A program made the position numbers and the translations under genes. A stretch of 64,000 nt of DNA from Pomphorhynchus laevis. Its lineage: Eukaryota > Acanthocephala > Palaeacanthocephala > Echinorhynchida > Pomphorhynchidae. Of this stretch, positions 32,180-44,329 are shown piece by piece; the first letter of the stretch is position 1; each line of letters starts with the position of its first letter. The DNA lies in assembly GCA_012934845.2 (NCBI GenBank), contig WNNJ02001628.1, positions 62,001 to 126,000 on the forward strand, read 5' to 3'. The notes under the pieces were generated by a model that had not been told where the DNA came from, searched no databases, and saw nothing but the letters and a program-made list of their open reading frames with translations.

Positions 32180-34710
32180 CTGTCAACCACTGGTCCAGAT
32201 GTCGGGTCGTTGAGGCAGTGCACGAACCAAACTACTCCAGAGATCGTGATACTAAGCGACAGGACTGAGTTCTGTTTCAAATAGTCCAAGGCGGAATAGG
32301 GTAAGTTTCGAGATTTGACATCTCCACCGGTATCAAGGTCTACCTCGAGTTCTCTTTCAGGAAAGTCCGGCCTGAAAAACCATCTGAGGAAGGCGACCCT
32401 ATACATCTTCAGAACGTGTCCTATCCACCTCAACTGACTTTCCTCGATGTGGAGAAGCAGCGATTTTACCTTGATTCCATCCCGGATGACGAAATTTCTA
32501 ACCTTATCTCGAAGGCTAAGACCGGCCACACCGCGAAGGAACCTCATTCTGGTCGACTGTATCCGAGATATTATATTTTCCATCACTACCCAAATCTCAT
32601 GACCTTAGGTTAAGATTGGAACGATAATTGCGTGGGAAACCAAAAGCTTCGCCCGAATACTCAACTCCCGATTCACCATGACAGACCTGTACAAAGAACG
32701 CATTGCTGCGTTAGCTGCACAAATCCGCTTCTAAATTTCCCTAATGTTCCTGACGTCCTCGAGAACAATACCCCGAGATACTTGAAATACTCAACATCAG
32801 GAAGAACCTTTTCCCAAATCCGGATTGACATTGACAACTGAATCAGAGACGAACGCATAGAGACAGTCTTGGAAGTACTAACCAACAACCCTGCCGCTTG
32901 ACATTCTACCGTGAATCGATCTAGTAGGCATTGTAAGTTCTCAGGACAAGAAGCCAATAAGACAACGTCATCGGCAAAAATCAGAGATGATATCCTGATG
33001 AAACCGAATTGAAGACTGACATCCGTCAGAGTAGCATATCTTGAAATATTGTTCATGTAAACAAGGAACAAAAGTGGAGACGAAAGACAACCCTGACGTA
33101 GCCCAACGCCTACTGGAAATGATTCAGATTTCCTACCTAGAGCACGAACACAACTTATACTTTGTTCATACAGATAAGCCACAGCTACCCGAAGATAGTG
33201 TGATAATCCATACTCCCTTAGTACCTCCTACAACTTCTCTCGTGGAACTCGGTCGAACGCCTTCTCCAAATCTACAAAGCACATGTAGACCAATTTAGTG
33301 AACTCCCAAGATCGTTCAAGAATAGTTGAGAGAGTAAAGAGCTTATATGTAGTTCTACAACCTGCACGAAAGCCGCATTGTTCCTCGTGCAACTGTCCCT
33401 CAACTATAGGTCGTATCCTTAATTCAAGAATTATAGCAATTAGCTTACCAGTTTCGATAAGAGTGATTCCCCGATAATTGGATCTTCGTTCACCTTTCTT
33501 AAAGATTGACAACATCACCCCAGTTCGCCATTCACTAGGAACTTTGCCCGACTTTAATGCAACGTTGAAGATGTGTTAGACACTTCATGCCAACATCGTC
33601 GAGAGCCTTTAAAGCTCCAGATCGAATCTCGTCTACTCCAGAAGACTTGCCATTACGAAGTTTTTTAACAACATCAATGACCTCTTCCAAAGAGATAAGC
33701 TCTTTCGTTGGTTCTAAAGGCTCTACTTCTACAATAGTAGGCATATCGATCGGATTAAGCAGACTACTAAAATGCTCTTTCCCAAACCAAGAATTTCTAC
33801 AATGTCAGTCAGCATATATCCTCTCTTGTCATAAACATTTTGAGGAGTTTTGTGCTATCCAACACGAAGGTTCCTGATCGTCCTCCAGAACATCTTCAAG
33901 GCTGACCTATAATCAATTTCTAAGTGTTCTCCAAACTTCTCACAAGCCGCCTTATTCGCTTTGGTAACTATTCGAGCTGAAGCTCTCTTTGCCCTTTGGT
34001 ACTTGTCTACAGCTTCCACTGATTTATCTGACAAAGTTGCGCTATAAGACAGTTTCTTCTGTTGGACAAAATCTCTAACTGTTGGTATTCACCAAGCAGT
34101 TCAAGTATTTCTTCCGCGACAAGCATCTAAGGACTTCGAGCCACAACTTTTCACAGTTGCTTGGTAAGCGAGGATTTGAACATATCCCATTCCTGATCAA
34201 TATTCTTCACCTCTTCTGTCAACCGAGATAGGTCCTTTCGGATGTCGACAGAAAAACGTTCTTTGAGAGAAATATCTGTTAGACGCTCCCAGCACGCCAT
34301 CACACAATGTTTGGGATTATCAAGCTTGTCTAGCATCCGATCCTGCTATCAAAGTTTACTAACTACAAGGTAGCTGTCGGTTGGCAGCTCATCCCCTCTC
34401 GTCACATGAATGTCCAAAACATAACGTCCCAGATCAGATGAAACAATTACTAAATCGATAATTGATCTTTGACAGAGACAATTCTGATGCGATGTGCATC
34501 TATGGATCTCCTTATGTTCAAACATGGTGTTGGTTATGATAAATTCTTACGAGAATAAAAGTGCAATAATTCAGCACCACTGGCATTCAGCTCAGAGTGT
34601 CCGTTCCTCTCCAACACTCACTTCCAAGTGCTACTGTTGCTAACAACATGAAGGAGTACTATCAAGCAGAGCCTGAAGATCTTCCACGAAGGCTGCGTAT
34701 TCAGTGATTT
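32180..34710 (-). mobile_element. RTE-like LINE, endonuclease end and RT, decayed
   Basis: Sense order on the minus strand: endonuclease end (RSIIDLVIVSSDL, HVTRGDELPTD) at 34370-34560; linker 33535-34336 (LRNGKSSGVDEI); RT 33228-33518 (YRGITLIETGK, QCGFRAGCRTT, DLEKAFDRVPREKLW); 32673-33182 (VGLRQGCLSSPLLF, LIFADDVVLLA, FKYLGVLFSR); thumb 32180-32586. About four frame breaks. The front of the endonuclease lies at 36470-36851 beyond a DNA-transposon insertion. Confidence 0.8.
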
Positions 34711-35032
34711 AAAAAACCTTCTCCCAATTTTTTCAAAAATATTATTATTTTTTGATTTTAGATGAATTTCATCATGAGCAAAAGCGAGGTTCAGAAGAGG
34801 TCTATATAATTATATTTTGACAATTATATAAAGACAATTATATTTGACAATTATATATTATGTATTAAATAATATATTTGACAATTATATTGTTTTATTA
34901 GAATTATAAATTATTAACTTTAATTATTATTTATTAATATTTGCAAGTTGATATAAACGCAAGTGAGCAATAACTGGTGTTTACATTTTGACGGATTCAA
35001 AAATAGTGGCAAATAAATACAAGTACTAGTAT

Positions 35033-35905
35033 TGGTTAATGATAATCGTGAAGTGAGAATCGACGTGTTGTTTCTAAACGATGGAAAAGCCGAAACGATC
35101 GTTAACGGAATCGTTAAATCGCTAAAAGAATACGGAATCATGAAATCCATCAAGATGATCGTGTCGGAACAACCAGTGTCAACGTCGGTTGGAAAAATGG
35201 TATAGTCACTAGATTGCAATCAAGATTGCGAAATGAAACAATTGAGGTTCCACAGTTCATAGGTTGTCAGCACCATATTCTAGACAGAGTATTAAGAATT
35301 ATTATGGACGAATATTTTGGAAAGTACACAGTGTCTCCAGAAATTTCCTATGAATTTGTTAGTCTACTGACTAAGGACTATGACAAACTAAAACATGATT
35401 TTGAACAGGGAGAATTCAAATTGGAAGCGCCTTCTGGTTGGAGAGATGACATGTGTTTCTTGCATCATCTGATGGACGTGTACAACTATTATCAAATTCA
35501 TTGTCGCTTCCCACTCGTACATTTCCATGCTTTACCAAATTTGAGATATGCGCGTTGGAACAGTAGGACACTTTTGCGTTTTTGGCATATATATTGATAC
35601 CCGCTAAAAGATTGGAAATGAAATGTGTCTGTGACATAATATATGGAAAGTGGAGTACCTATTGGTTCAGTAATCAGAAATACAACGAGACGTCGTTCGA
35701 GGAGTTATCGATGGCATTTGCAAATTATCCAAAAGCTTTGTCTACATTAACAAAATATTGGAGTAGAGATAAGTCCTCCATGGATATCGAACGAAGTAAT
35801 AGATGTGCCGAAAGAGCAGTGTATCAAGCAAAAAATTTTTGCAACATGACGTTAAAAGAAGAGAACGTGAAGTTAAGATTTATATTGTCAAACGATAATG
35901 AATAG
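35033..35905 (+). pseudogene. Transposase-like protein of unnamed family
   Basis: Three frames in series: 35033-35205 (LKEYGIMKSIKMIVS), 35214-35597 (FIGCQHHILDRVLRIIMDE, GWRDDMCFLHHLMDVY, LPNLRYARWNSRTLLRF) and 35582-35905 (WSTYWFSNQKYNE, DIERSNRCAERAVYQA, LRFILSNDNE). I recall this GCQHHxLDR...ARWNSR...RSNxCAERA pattern from transposase-like proteins of many invertebrates but cannot name the superfamily. Two breaks. Probable DNA-transposon enzyme because of the flanking inverted repeats. Confidence 0.6.
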
Positions 35906-35978
35906 AAAGAAAACCGTTTTTTTTGTTTTTACAATTTTATATTTTTTATTACAAAATAAATTTGTTTTCTTAATACTA

Positions 35979-36197
35979 TTAATATAATAATATAATAATA
36001 TTATAATAATTAATATAGTAGAGATACAATTGAATGGGTTGTCCGCAAATAGGCCCCATATTATTTTTTAATAATATAATTATGAAAAAGTTACAGATAA
36101 TGATAATACAGATTATCATTATCTGTATCAGTTGAACTGTCTGTTTCAGTCCAGCAATCATCGAGATCGACGCCGTTTTTATCGAAATCCTCATCAA
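35979..36197 (-). other. Insert inside the transposon: acidic C-terminal peptide and repeat end
   Basis: On the minus strand 36190-36085 reads an acidic end (DFDKNGVDLDDCWTETDS... to a stop). Then CCGCAAATAGGCC at ~36043-36055 resembles CCGCAAATGGGCC (complement of ~47443-47458), downstream of the frame at 46866. It looks like the end of a second element family. Confidence 0.4.
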
Positions 36198-36469
36198 ATT
36201 TTTTGCAACATGACGTTAAAAGAAGAGAACGTGAAGTTAAGATTTATATTGTCAAACGATAATGAATAGAAAGAAAACCGCTTGTTTTTTTTGTATTTTA
36301 CAATATTTTTAATTACAACATAAAAATTTTAAATTCACTTTCGGGAGAAGGTTTTTTTTTCGAAGAATGAAATTTACGCTTGTTTTATGCAAACAGTAAC
36401 ATATTTCTCATATTTTGCAAACTAGACGTTTTGTTTTTAAAAACTTTTATACCCCTAACGCGCATATAA

Positions 36470-36851
36470 CAGTTGTCCCCTTTCCCTCTTTGACTAAAAG
36501 TATCAGAGACGCCAGCTTTTCGTTCACTGGGTTAAACCTCTCTATCACGAACGACAACAGGGGACTTGTAAGTATCCCTACACCCGCCTGTCGTCGTTTT
36601 CCATTTGTAACTCTTGAATAGTTCAAGGCCCAACCTTGATCCAAAAGTTTAGTTCCAGTTCCAGAATAGTGAAGAGAAGTCACTCCAACTATTTCTAGAC
36701 CGAAGCGAACCATATCTTTAACTAATTCTGGTACCTTTCCCGCTAGCGAGATGAAATTCCACGTTCCTACATGAAGTCTAGTCCGTTGCGAATGTTGATG
36801 CTTCTTTCGCTGTCTCCGTACAACGTGTGCCTGGTCACAAGGCACCGACAC
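36470..36851 (-). pseudogene. RTE-like LINE endonuclease N-terminal part
   Basis: Reads RLHVGTWNFISLAGKVPELV, LEIVGVTSLHYSGTGTKLLD, QAGVGILTSPLLSFVIERF, GKGTTVICA, the start of an AP-like endonuclease (TWN, G-T-S, AGVGIL blocks). Belongs with 32180-34710; the central part is missing. Confidence 0.75.
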
Positions 36852-36954
36852 CGAAAACTCCTCCGCTCATTGGTTAGTTAACCATTGCTCTTCGCACTTA
36901 ATTTATATTTTGTAATTTTTTTGCTAGTCAGTTTCATTGTCTTGGTTTGTTTGT

Positions 36955-37210
36955 TTGACTATCTCCCGTTCCCGATATCCCTTGATGATCCGACATCGCT
37001 ACTGTAAGGAAACAGGTTTCCGATACTCTCTTTCGCCTTTTCGTCCATTGTCCAATCTGCCGTTGGAGTCATCGGAGTGATTATGTTTGTACGGCTATCT
37101 CCCATTCTCAATATCCCTTTGATGATCCAACATCGCCACTGCAAAGAAACAGGTCTCAATTACTCTCTTCCGCGTTTTTGTCCATTGTCTAATCTGCCGT
37201 TGGAGTCATA
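36955..37210. repeat. Two tandem ~130-bp units
   Basis: CTATCTCCC(G/A)TTC to CTGCCGTTGGAGTCAT occurs at ~36960-37075 and ~37092-37210, ~85% alike. Adjacent to the 5' side of the RTE-like element, so possibly its 5' UTR repeats. Confidence 0.75.
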
Positions 37211-37394
37211 GGAGAGGGTCTGAGATAGTCTATGAAAGGATTATCACCATGGCTAATGCAAACCGGTCAATTATTTAGCGGTTGATCGACGAATGTCGAA
37301 GATACGTTGTTTGGGCCGCTCCACGAAGAGAGCAGCCCAAGCCGCTCCTTTCGTGGAGCATTTAACGCAGCACCTAGCTGCCTTAAAAGGGTAT

Positions 37395-37735
37395 AAATAT
37401 AGATTAAATAATAATATTAATAAAAATAACATTTACAATTAGTTATATAATGACTTTAATTCTTACTTTATTAAGCTGATTAATAGTGATAGCTTTAATA
37501 TATAAGACTAAAATGTGGAAATATTATACATTTGATAAAATTAAAAAGAAAATAAAAATAACAAACAATTATGAAGGAAAGATAAAATTAATAAAGACAA
37601 ATATTTGGAACTTTCTAAATTAAAGAACAACTATATAATAACAACTATTGATAAAGCTAGTCATAAATTTGTCTTCATATGCAAAAAGCTTTATTATGAT
37701 ATACTGATGAAAGAAGTTAACCGTAACGATTTAAA
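37395..37735 (+). mobile_element. PLE-B fragment (region before the RT)
   Basis: Matches the pre-RT stretch of PLE-B: KITNNYEGKIKLIKTN, then NNYIITTIDKASHKFVFICKKLYYDILMKEV. Truncated on both sides. 37736-38085 beyond it (an open frame to 37958 with KKRSYSFSSIDSSCF) is unrecognised. Confidence 0.7.
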
Positions 37736-38089
37736 AAAGGAAAGCTTTTTTAATGTGGCAAATGCACACAGACTGTGTGCTTACAAGCCCACAAAAGCGA
37801 AACTGATTAAGAAAAGAAGTTACTCGTTTAGTAGCATCGATTCTAGTTGCTTTTTGAAAAATTGGAGTGAGGATGATGATCGCAGTCGATCAGGTAGGAA
37901 ATTCCAAAGAAGAGGAGCAGCGATATGTAGAGATCTACGGCCGAAGTTGGTTGAGTGAAGAGGTATGTGTAGTAGAAGAGACGCACAGGAACATAGATGA
38001 GTAGAAAGAAAGCGAGATTCACTTAGAGTTAGTAGATAGAGATAAGAAAGAGAATTACATTGGAGAATGCGATAAGTTAGACAAAGCAG

Positions 38090-38650
38090 GCGAAAACGAA
38101 CGCGATGTTCAATACTTGGACATCCAAGTTTTGATAAATAGGAAGAGATATGATTGAATTTACAAAGTCAAAAAAGGATGCGCACATCAGTGTTAGTGAG
38201 GCGCTAAAAAGGTTTAAGGGATGGCTTTGAAGAGAAGACGAGAAGGCTAAGACAGTAATCAATACGTGGGAAAAGAAGGGAGGAGATAAGAAATTTACAT
38301 GAACTAAAATCTAGAGAATTTTTGGCGAGGCGAATATCACGGAGAAGAATATTTGAAGACCTAGTTTTATCACGAATGAAGGGATCGAGATGTAGTTTAT
38401 TGTCGAAGTGAATATCTAGAAATACTAGTTTATCTACAGCAAGAATAATTGTGGTCTGAAGATACAGAGAGGGAGGAAAAACAGAAACAGTCAAGGGTAA
38501 AATCCATAACACTTTAGATTTGATAGGATTGAGGGACATGCGCAAAGAAATTAGATGTTCTGATAGAGCACGAAGACAATTAGACGCGGATATTAAAAGT
38601 TGGCTTAGTAAGGAGGAGACGAGTGAGAATAAAGAAGTATATCGACAACC
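38090..38650 (-). pseudogene. L2/CR1-like LINE, RT C-terminal fragment, minus strand
   Basis: Reads LNPIKSKVLWILPLT, LVFLDIHFDNKLHLDPFIRDKTRSSN, LLFPRIDYCLSLLVF, the post-RT thumb block. Abuts a plus-strand copy that starts at 38658, so the two are tail-to-head inverted. Confidence 0.75.
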
Positions 38651-38657
38651 ATCGCTT

Positions 38658-39681
38658 ATGGGAGGACGTAAGAAAACAACTAAGACCGACACCAACTATG
38701 GACAACTGCAAGTACAGTGCTCGATACACGACTGCAGCGTCTGGACAACAATCACCTGCGACAAGAATAAGGCTAAAGAAGACTTCGTATGTGCTTTTTG
38801 TGCCAACAAACTGATCTGCAACCTTTCCAATAAACACATATCAACATCCAACACGTCAACTCAGACTACCCCCGTCGTTTCTAATGTTCTTTCTCCACCC
38901 ACCGACCCTGCCACCATATACACTTCCCATTTCATGTCATCTTCACTCCCCGACACCCAACGTCCCGTCCTTCCCGTCTCGTTTCTCAATATCTTACATC
39001 CATCAATCAAAATCACCTCCACCAACCTTCACTATCCTTCCACTCATAACCTTTCCTCACATCGCTTGCCACCCTCTTTATTATCATTATCCACTATGTC
39101 TCCCGTCGTCAAACCAAATCCCTCCAAATCATCAACTGTCAGCTCTTCTATCGTGATCTCACCTACTCACGTCAGTCGTCCTCCTTTACGAAAGCGCTTT
39201 CCTTCTCGCGATCGTTGCGTCATTGTCACTAATATCACGCCTTCCAACTCCTTATCTCCACAAGCACGTCTGGACCACGATGTTTCCGCCTTCAGATCCA
39301 TCCTCTCGTCTATTGTTCCTGTGGGTAAACCATCCTTTTTCAAGGACATTTCTCCTGTCACATTCATCCGTCTAAACAAATCTTCTCAATCTAATCCTTC
39401 CCATCCCATTCTCCTAAAAATTGTTTTCAAGCATCGCTCTCACGCGTCTTCTGTCCTCTCAACTATTCAAACTCATGTCATCTTCAACTACTCGAATTTT
39501 TCCCGATCGCGCCCCTTCTGAAATCGCTCAAATCTCTTCAGCCCGCATCGAAAAACGCCGTCGCAAGGAAAACGGCGAAACATCACTCTCCATCCGAAAC
39601 ATAGACGGAAATTTTCAAGTTGTCCACACCCGTCCAAAAATTCGATGGCGCTCCATCTCTCCTATGTGTCTTCTCCACTAG
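38658..39681 (+). pseudogene. L2/CR1-like LINE copy 1, ORF1
   Basis: Starts MGGRKKTTKTDTNYGQL. A Cys/His cluster resembling a PHD or zinc-ribbon (VQCSIHDCSVWTTITC, CAFCANKL) is followed by a long Ser/Pro/Thr-rich linker and a conserved block (RCVIVTNITPS, FRSILSSIVPVGKPSFF, FIRLNKSSQSNP, LLKIVFKHRSHASSVL). One frame break near 39465; the other frame continues RIEKRRRKENGETSL to 39681, overlapping ORF2 by 37 nt. RNA-binding role inferred from position. Confidence 0.75.
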
Positions 39682-41615
39682 ACTCTTTCGCCACAACACA
39701 CGGTTTCCGCCTCGGTCTCCTCAACACTAGATCTATTTTCAATAAATCCGATCTTATCCTTAACCTATTCACCAAGCAATCAATCGATCTCTTCTGCCTC
39801 ACCGAATCCTGGCACTCAGATTCCGACTACCTTTCCATTCGCCGTCTGCACTCTGCCGGTTGCTCACTAGTCGAATCCGCCCGCCCCCTCAGCTCATGTC
39901 CTTCTAAATTCTCTAATCATGGCGGCATCGTCGCATTCGCGCGTCACCCTGCGTCTCTTCGCAAAATCAATACCCCTTTCAGTCCTTGCTCTTTTGAATT
40001 GCTCACTTGTCGTTATTCTAACCCGATCACTCTAGATCTCGCCATTGTATACCGTCCTGGTTCATCAGCTCCTACAGCCTTATTTTTTACCGAACTCGCT
40101 GACCTCCTTTCCCATTGTTCTTTGTCCTCAATCCCTTCACTCGTTCGATGCGACTTCAATATCCGCCTAGACCGCCCCTCTTCCACAGATTCCATCCGCT
40201 TCATCAACATTCTATCCAACTACAATTACAAACTAATCTCCACTGCCCCCACACATATACTTGGCGGGGCACTCGACATCATCGCTGTCCCCGATCATTT
40301 TGCTGCCCACACCTCACTGTCCATCTCTGATCCTGGTCTATCCGATGACTTTCTTATCACCCTTGATCTCGCTCGCAACCACACCCCTCCTCACACACCT
40401 ACAATCCTACGTCGCCCTTGGAGAAATCTTGACCTCTCCCTTCTCCGCTCTGCCTTACTCAAGTCGTCTCTATCATTACCCACAATAACATATTCATCTC
40501 CTCACGATCTCGCCTTTCTTTTCGACTCTGAACTCACATCCACTCTCGATATTCTCTTGCCCTTCAAATCTCACCCACACCGTCGCTTGCACCGTGCCCC
40601 ATGGTTTGACATCCAATGCCTACTATCAAAGCGTCGACTCCGCCATGCTTTTCGAGTCTATCACCGCTCTCTCAGACGCGATTTCCGCTCGATCACTCCG
40701 TCTTTCCGTGATTCCTATCTTGCTCTTCGCCGGTATCATCTCCACCTACTACGTACCAAATGCAACTCCTTCTGGCAGCATAAAATCATCACCTCATTCA
40801 ACTCTAAGACTCTGGCATACTTTTAACTCAATCCTGGCTCGTTTCTCTACGCCTTGCAACATCAATGCTAATGATTATTCGTCATTTCTCCAGACTAAAG
40901 TATCCACGCTGCTCTCTCACACCCCGGTCTCCATACTCTGCCCAGTCTACACTCATCCTTCCGGAACTCTCATCTTCTCCCTGTATCACCTACAGAAGTA
41001 TCATCTGTCCTCATGTCCTTGCCCAACAAAACCTCACCTGCCGATCCCCTGCCTACCCACATATTAAAATCTATATGCTCATCGATATCCCCATTTCTCA
41101 CAACCTTGTTTAACTCGTCCATCCGCAGTCGTATCTTCCCTTCACACTGGAAATCCGCAATCGTTCGTCCCCTCCTTAAGAAACAATCGCTCGACCCCTC
41201 CCTTCTTTCTAGCTATCGCCCCATTTCACTACTCCCTACTCTTTCCAAGCTCTTAGAACGCCTCATCTTAATACAGATCGACGCTTATCTCTCCTCATCC
41301 AATCTGTACCATCCTTTCCAATCCGCTTTCCGCTCTAATCACTCGACAGAAATCGCATGCATAAAAGTGTACAACGACTTATTCATTTCTCGAGACAAGG
41401 CTCTATATAGTGTTCTCATCTCCCTCGACCTCTCCTCCGCATTCGACATTGTCGACCACTCCGTTCTCCTTTCTCGCCTTCGTTATGATTACGGCTTTTC
41501 TTCCTCCTCCGTAGCATGGTTCGCCTCATATCTATCCGACCGTTCCTTTCGCGTCTGTTCAAATTCATCATCCTCCCCTCCCATCCCTATTTTTGAGGGG
41601 TCCCGCAAGGTTCAT
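39645..41615 (+). pseudogene. L2/CR1-like LINE copy 1, ORF2 endonuclease plus RT, cut by PLE-B
   Basis: Endonuclease: LGLLNTRSIFNKSDLIL, DLFCLTESWHSDSDY, GGIVAFARH, IVYRPGS, CDFNIRLDR, ILGGALDIIAV. RT: HWKSAIVRPLLKKQ, YRPISLLPTLSKLLERLI, HPFQSAFRSNHSTE, SLDLSSAFDIVDHSVLL. One frame change near 40830. The element stops at GSRKV in the RT motif B segment (~41615) where PLE-B begins; I did not find its continuation beyond that insertion. Confidence 0.8.
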
Positions 41616-43740
41616 ATCTAGATATACACCTTCTTTATCATTAATATTGGTTTTGTTAAGAATAAGGCTTTCTGTATAAATGTGCTCACTAATTAAATGA
41701 AAATTATAAGAATTAAATACACATATATCATCAATGTATCGAAACATATATTTCATATATTTATATTGTTTAGATTTAGTTTTTACACAGTTATGAACAA
41801 ATTCATATTCTATAAAGCTTAAAAACAAGTCAGCTATAATTGGGCTACTATTACCACCCATTGAAACACCTTTTACTTGTCTAAATATAGATGTCCCTAC
41901 TTTTAAATAATTTTGATTTATCAAAATATTTAAGGATTCTATTAATTCAATTTTATCCATATATTTATATTTATTTGATGGTTTAATTTTTGTTAGATAG
42001 GCGTTATAATTATTATAACATATATATGTATATCTTTTTCCGAATATAAGATTAATTAATTTTACTAACGCTTCTTTAATATCTACTAAATCTAGATTTG
42101 TATAAAGCGTACTAAAATCGTATGTATTTATATTTTGAAAATTTATTCCTTTTGTCTGTTCTAAAAATTCTTTTGTAGAATTAATACTGAAATAGTGTTT
42201 TATACCAGTATTAATTTCGATTACCTTGCAATATTTTTTAAAATGTGCTTTAATTACTTTAAGTATTTTATTCATATAGACAGAAAGTGGTTTTAATGTA
42301 CATTTAAACGCACTACATATGAACCTAGGTTTTATTGGATTTTTATGTAATTTTGGATTCCAATATAATATAGGTATAGTTTTATTATCTAATTCAACCT
42401 TTATACCCTTTTTATCCATTATAGAACAGTGACTTGTAATAATTGTTTCTAAACTCAACTCACTACGTTCATATGTTGGATTTACATTTAAATCATTAGA
42501 ATTAACCTCTTTCATTAGTATATCATAATAAAGCTTTTTGCATATGAAGACAAAGTTATTACTAGCTTTATCAATAGTTGTTATTATATAGTTATCCTTT
42601 AATTTAGTAAGTTCTTTATACATATCTTTATTAATTTTATCTTTCCTTTTATAATTGTTTGTTATTTTCATTTTATTTTTAATTTTATCAAATATATAAT
42701 CTTTCCAAATTTTTATCTTAGATATATTCGAGCTTTCACTATTAATCAGCTTACTAAAGTAATCATTTAAGTTATTATATAACGAACTGTAAATTTTATT
42801 TTTGTCGTTGTTGTTATTTAATCTATATTTATACCCTTTTGATAGCAGCTTTCTTAATTCACAATTTTCAATTAATTCTAGATTATGGGTACATATATGT
42901 TCATTTATTTTATCAAAACTAAGACTTTTACAATTGCATTCTGTTTCCATTATGTTTCTAATATTATCGTTACATATTGATTTTAATTCTTTATTATAAT
43001 TACAAATTTTTCGTCCTAATAGTGGTAGGAGTTTATACCTTATTTTAGGAATATATTTACTTAAATCTGACCCTATTATTTCTTTACTTTTAGAATTATT
43101 TAAAAGTCCGGCTATATTTATGTTATCTTTACATTTATTAATGAAGTTTATGGTCAATTTATATTTTCTATTGTTATTATTTACATTTATTGTATGATTA
43201 TAGTATTTTGTATTACAATAACTGTCTATTATACAACTTAGCCTATCATAGTCGTTAATTAATTTTTGATTTATTGAACATATGATATCTTTAGAAAAAC
43301 TTCTTATATTTACATAAAGATCTTTTAGCTTATTATCACTTAAAAGTTGTTTTAACATTTCTAATTGTTCATTTATATACATATCTTTTTTAATATTTTT
43401 AACTCTATTTTTCCTATTCCTTTTATCACCATGATTTCTTGGTTTGCGTTTAACCGGATTATTATAATATAGTTGTTTATTATGTATTATACTACTTCTG
43501 CCAATTCCTTGTACCACGTCATTCAATCCTAATGGGTACATGGAATTAAGCGTTTTAATCCAAAAATCTTCTTTTTCTAATAGTTTTTGATTTAATATTG
43601 AAATGTTTTCTTCGATAATATGTTCTAAAATAAATAATTTACAGTTTTTAATATCATGTCATATTAATCTCATATGTTTATGAAATATAGTTTGACTATT
43701 ATGCTGTATATTATATATGTGTTGCCTAAACCTAGTTTTT
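41614..43740 (-). CDS. PLE-B protein: N-terminal GIY-YIG nuclease then reverse transcriptase
   Basis: In one frame: IGKTYQMLKTRFRQHIYNI and HNSQTIFHKHM (nuclease, GIY half lost), a TGA, HDIKNCKLFILEHI, KEDFWIKRLIPMYPLGLND (nuclease end), a basic linker (NNPVKRKPR), a CxC...H...H motif (TECNCKSL, INEHICTHNLELIENC), then RT: YWNPKLHKNPIKPRFICS, TYDFSTLYTNLDL (motif A), GVSMGGNSSPIIADLFLSF (B), MFRYIDDICVF (C). Nuclease before RT, the xWIKxLxxxYPxGLN nuclease end and the CCHH motif match the permuted Naiad/Chlamys branch of PLEs as I know it. Apart from the single TGA (43659-43661) the frame is open for ~700 codons. Confidence 0.8.
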
Positions 43741-44183
43741 AACATTTGATATGTTTTTCCTATACTTTTAGAATTATTTAAAAGTCCGGCTATATTTATG
43801 TTATCTATACATTTATTAATGAAGTTTATGGTTAATGTATATTTTCTATTGTTATTATTTACATTTATTGTATGATTATAGTATTTTGTGTTACAATAAC
43901 TGCCTATTATACAACTTAGCCTATCATAGTCGTTAATTAATTTTTGATTTATTGAACATATGATATCTTTAGAAAAACTTCTTATATTTACATAAAGATC
44001 TTTTAGCTTCTTATCACTTAAAAGTTGTTTTAACATTTCTAATTGTTCATTTATATACATATCTTTTTTAATATTTTTAACTCTATTTTTCCTATTCCTT
44101 TTATCACCATGACTTCTTGGTTTGCGTTTAACCGGATTATTATAATTAGTACTTACGTATTTTTTCAATATTGTTGAGTACAC
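41614..44183 (-). mobile_element. PLE-B, best copy, with a fused truncated second copy
   Basis: Minus strand. 43740-41614 runs from the YIG half of the nuclease through the RT, losing only the last ~120 codons of the RT frame at the LINE junction. 44183-43745 is part of another copy (pre-RT region up to LLNNSKS) fused in the same frame to the nuclease start (IGKTYQ). This implies template switching or tandem copying. Confidence 0.85.
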
Positions 44184-44329
44184 GTAACTTTTAAGTCATA
44201 ATTTTTAACGTTGCTCATAACAAACTATTAGAATGACAAACTATTACAAATCATCACAAACTATTAGAATTGTCTTATTACTTACGATACAATTATTATT
44301 ATTTATAACATCACAAACTATTAGAATGA

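Larger units (their letters stand above)
34711..36357 (+). mobile_element. DNA transposon with short terminal inverted repeats
   Basis: AAAAAACCTTCTCCC at 34711-34725 and its complement at 36343-36357 bracket a plus-strand transposase-like gene, in the middle of the RTE endonuclease. A ~110-bp piece of the gene end (35837-35950) is repeated at 36198-36313 around an inserted ~250 bp. I see no clear target duplication. Confidence 0.6.

Noticed and set aside
37605-37958. Open frame running out of a PLE-B fragment
   Set aside because: Starts in PLE-B text and continues into unrelated DNA; a chance fusion, not a gene.
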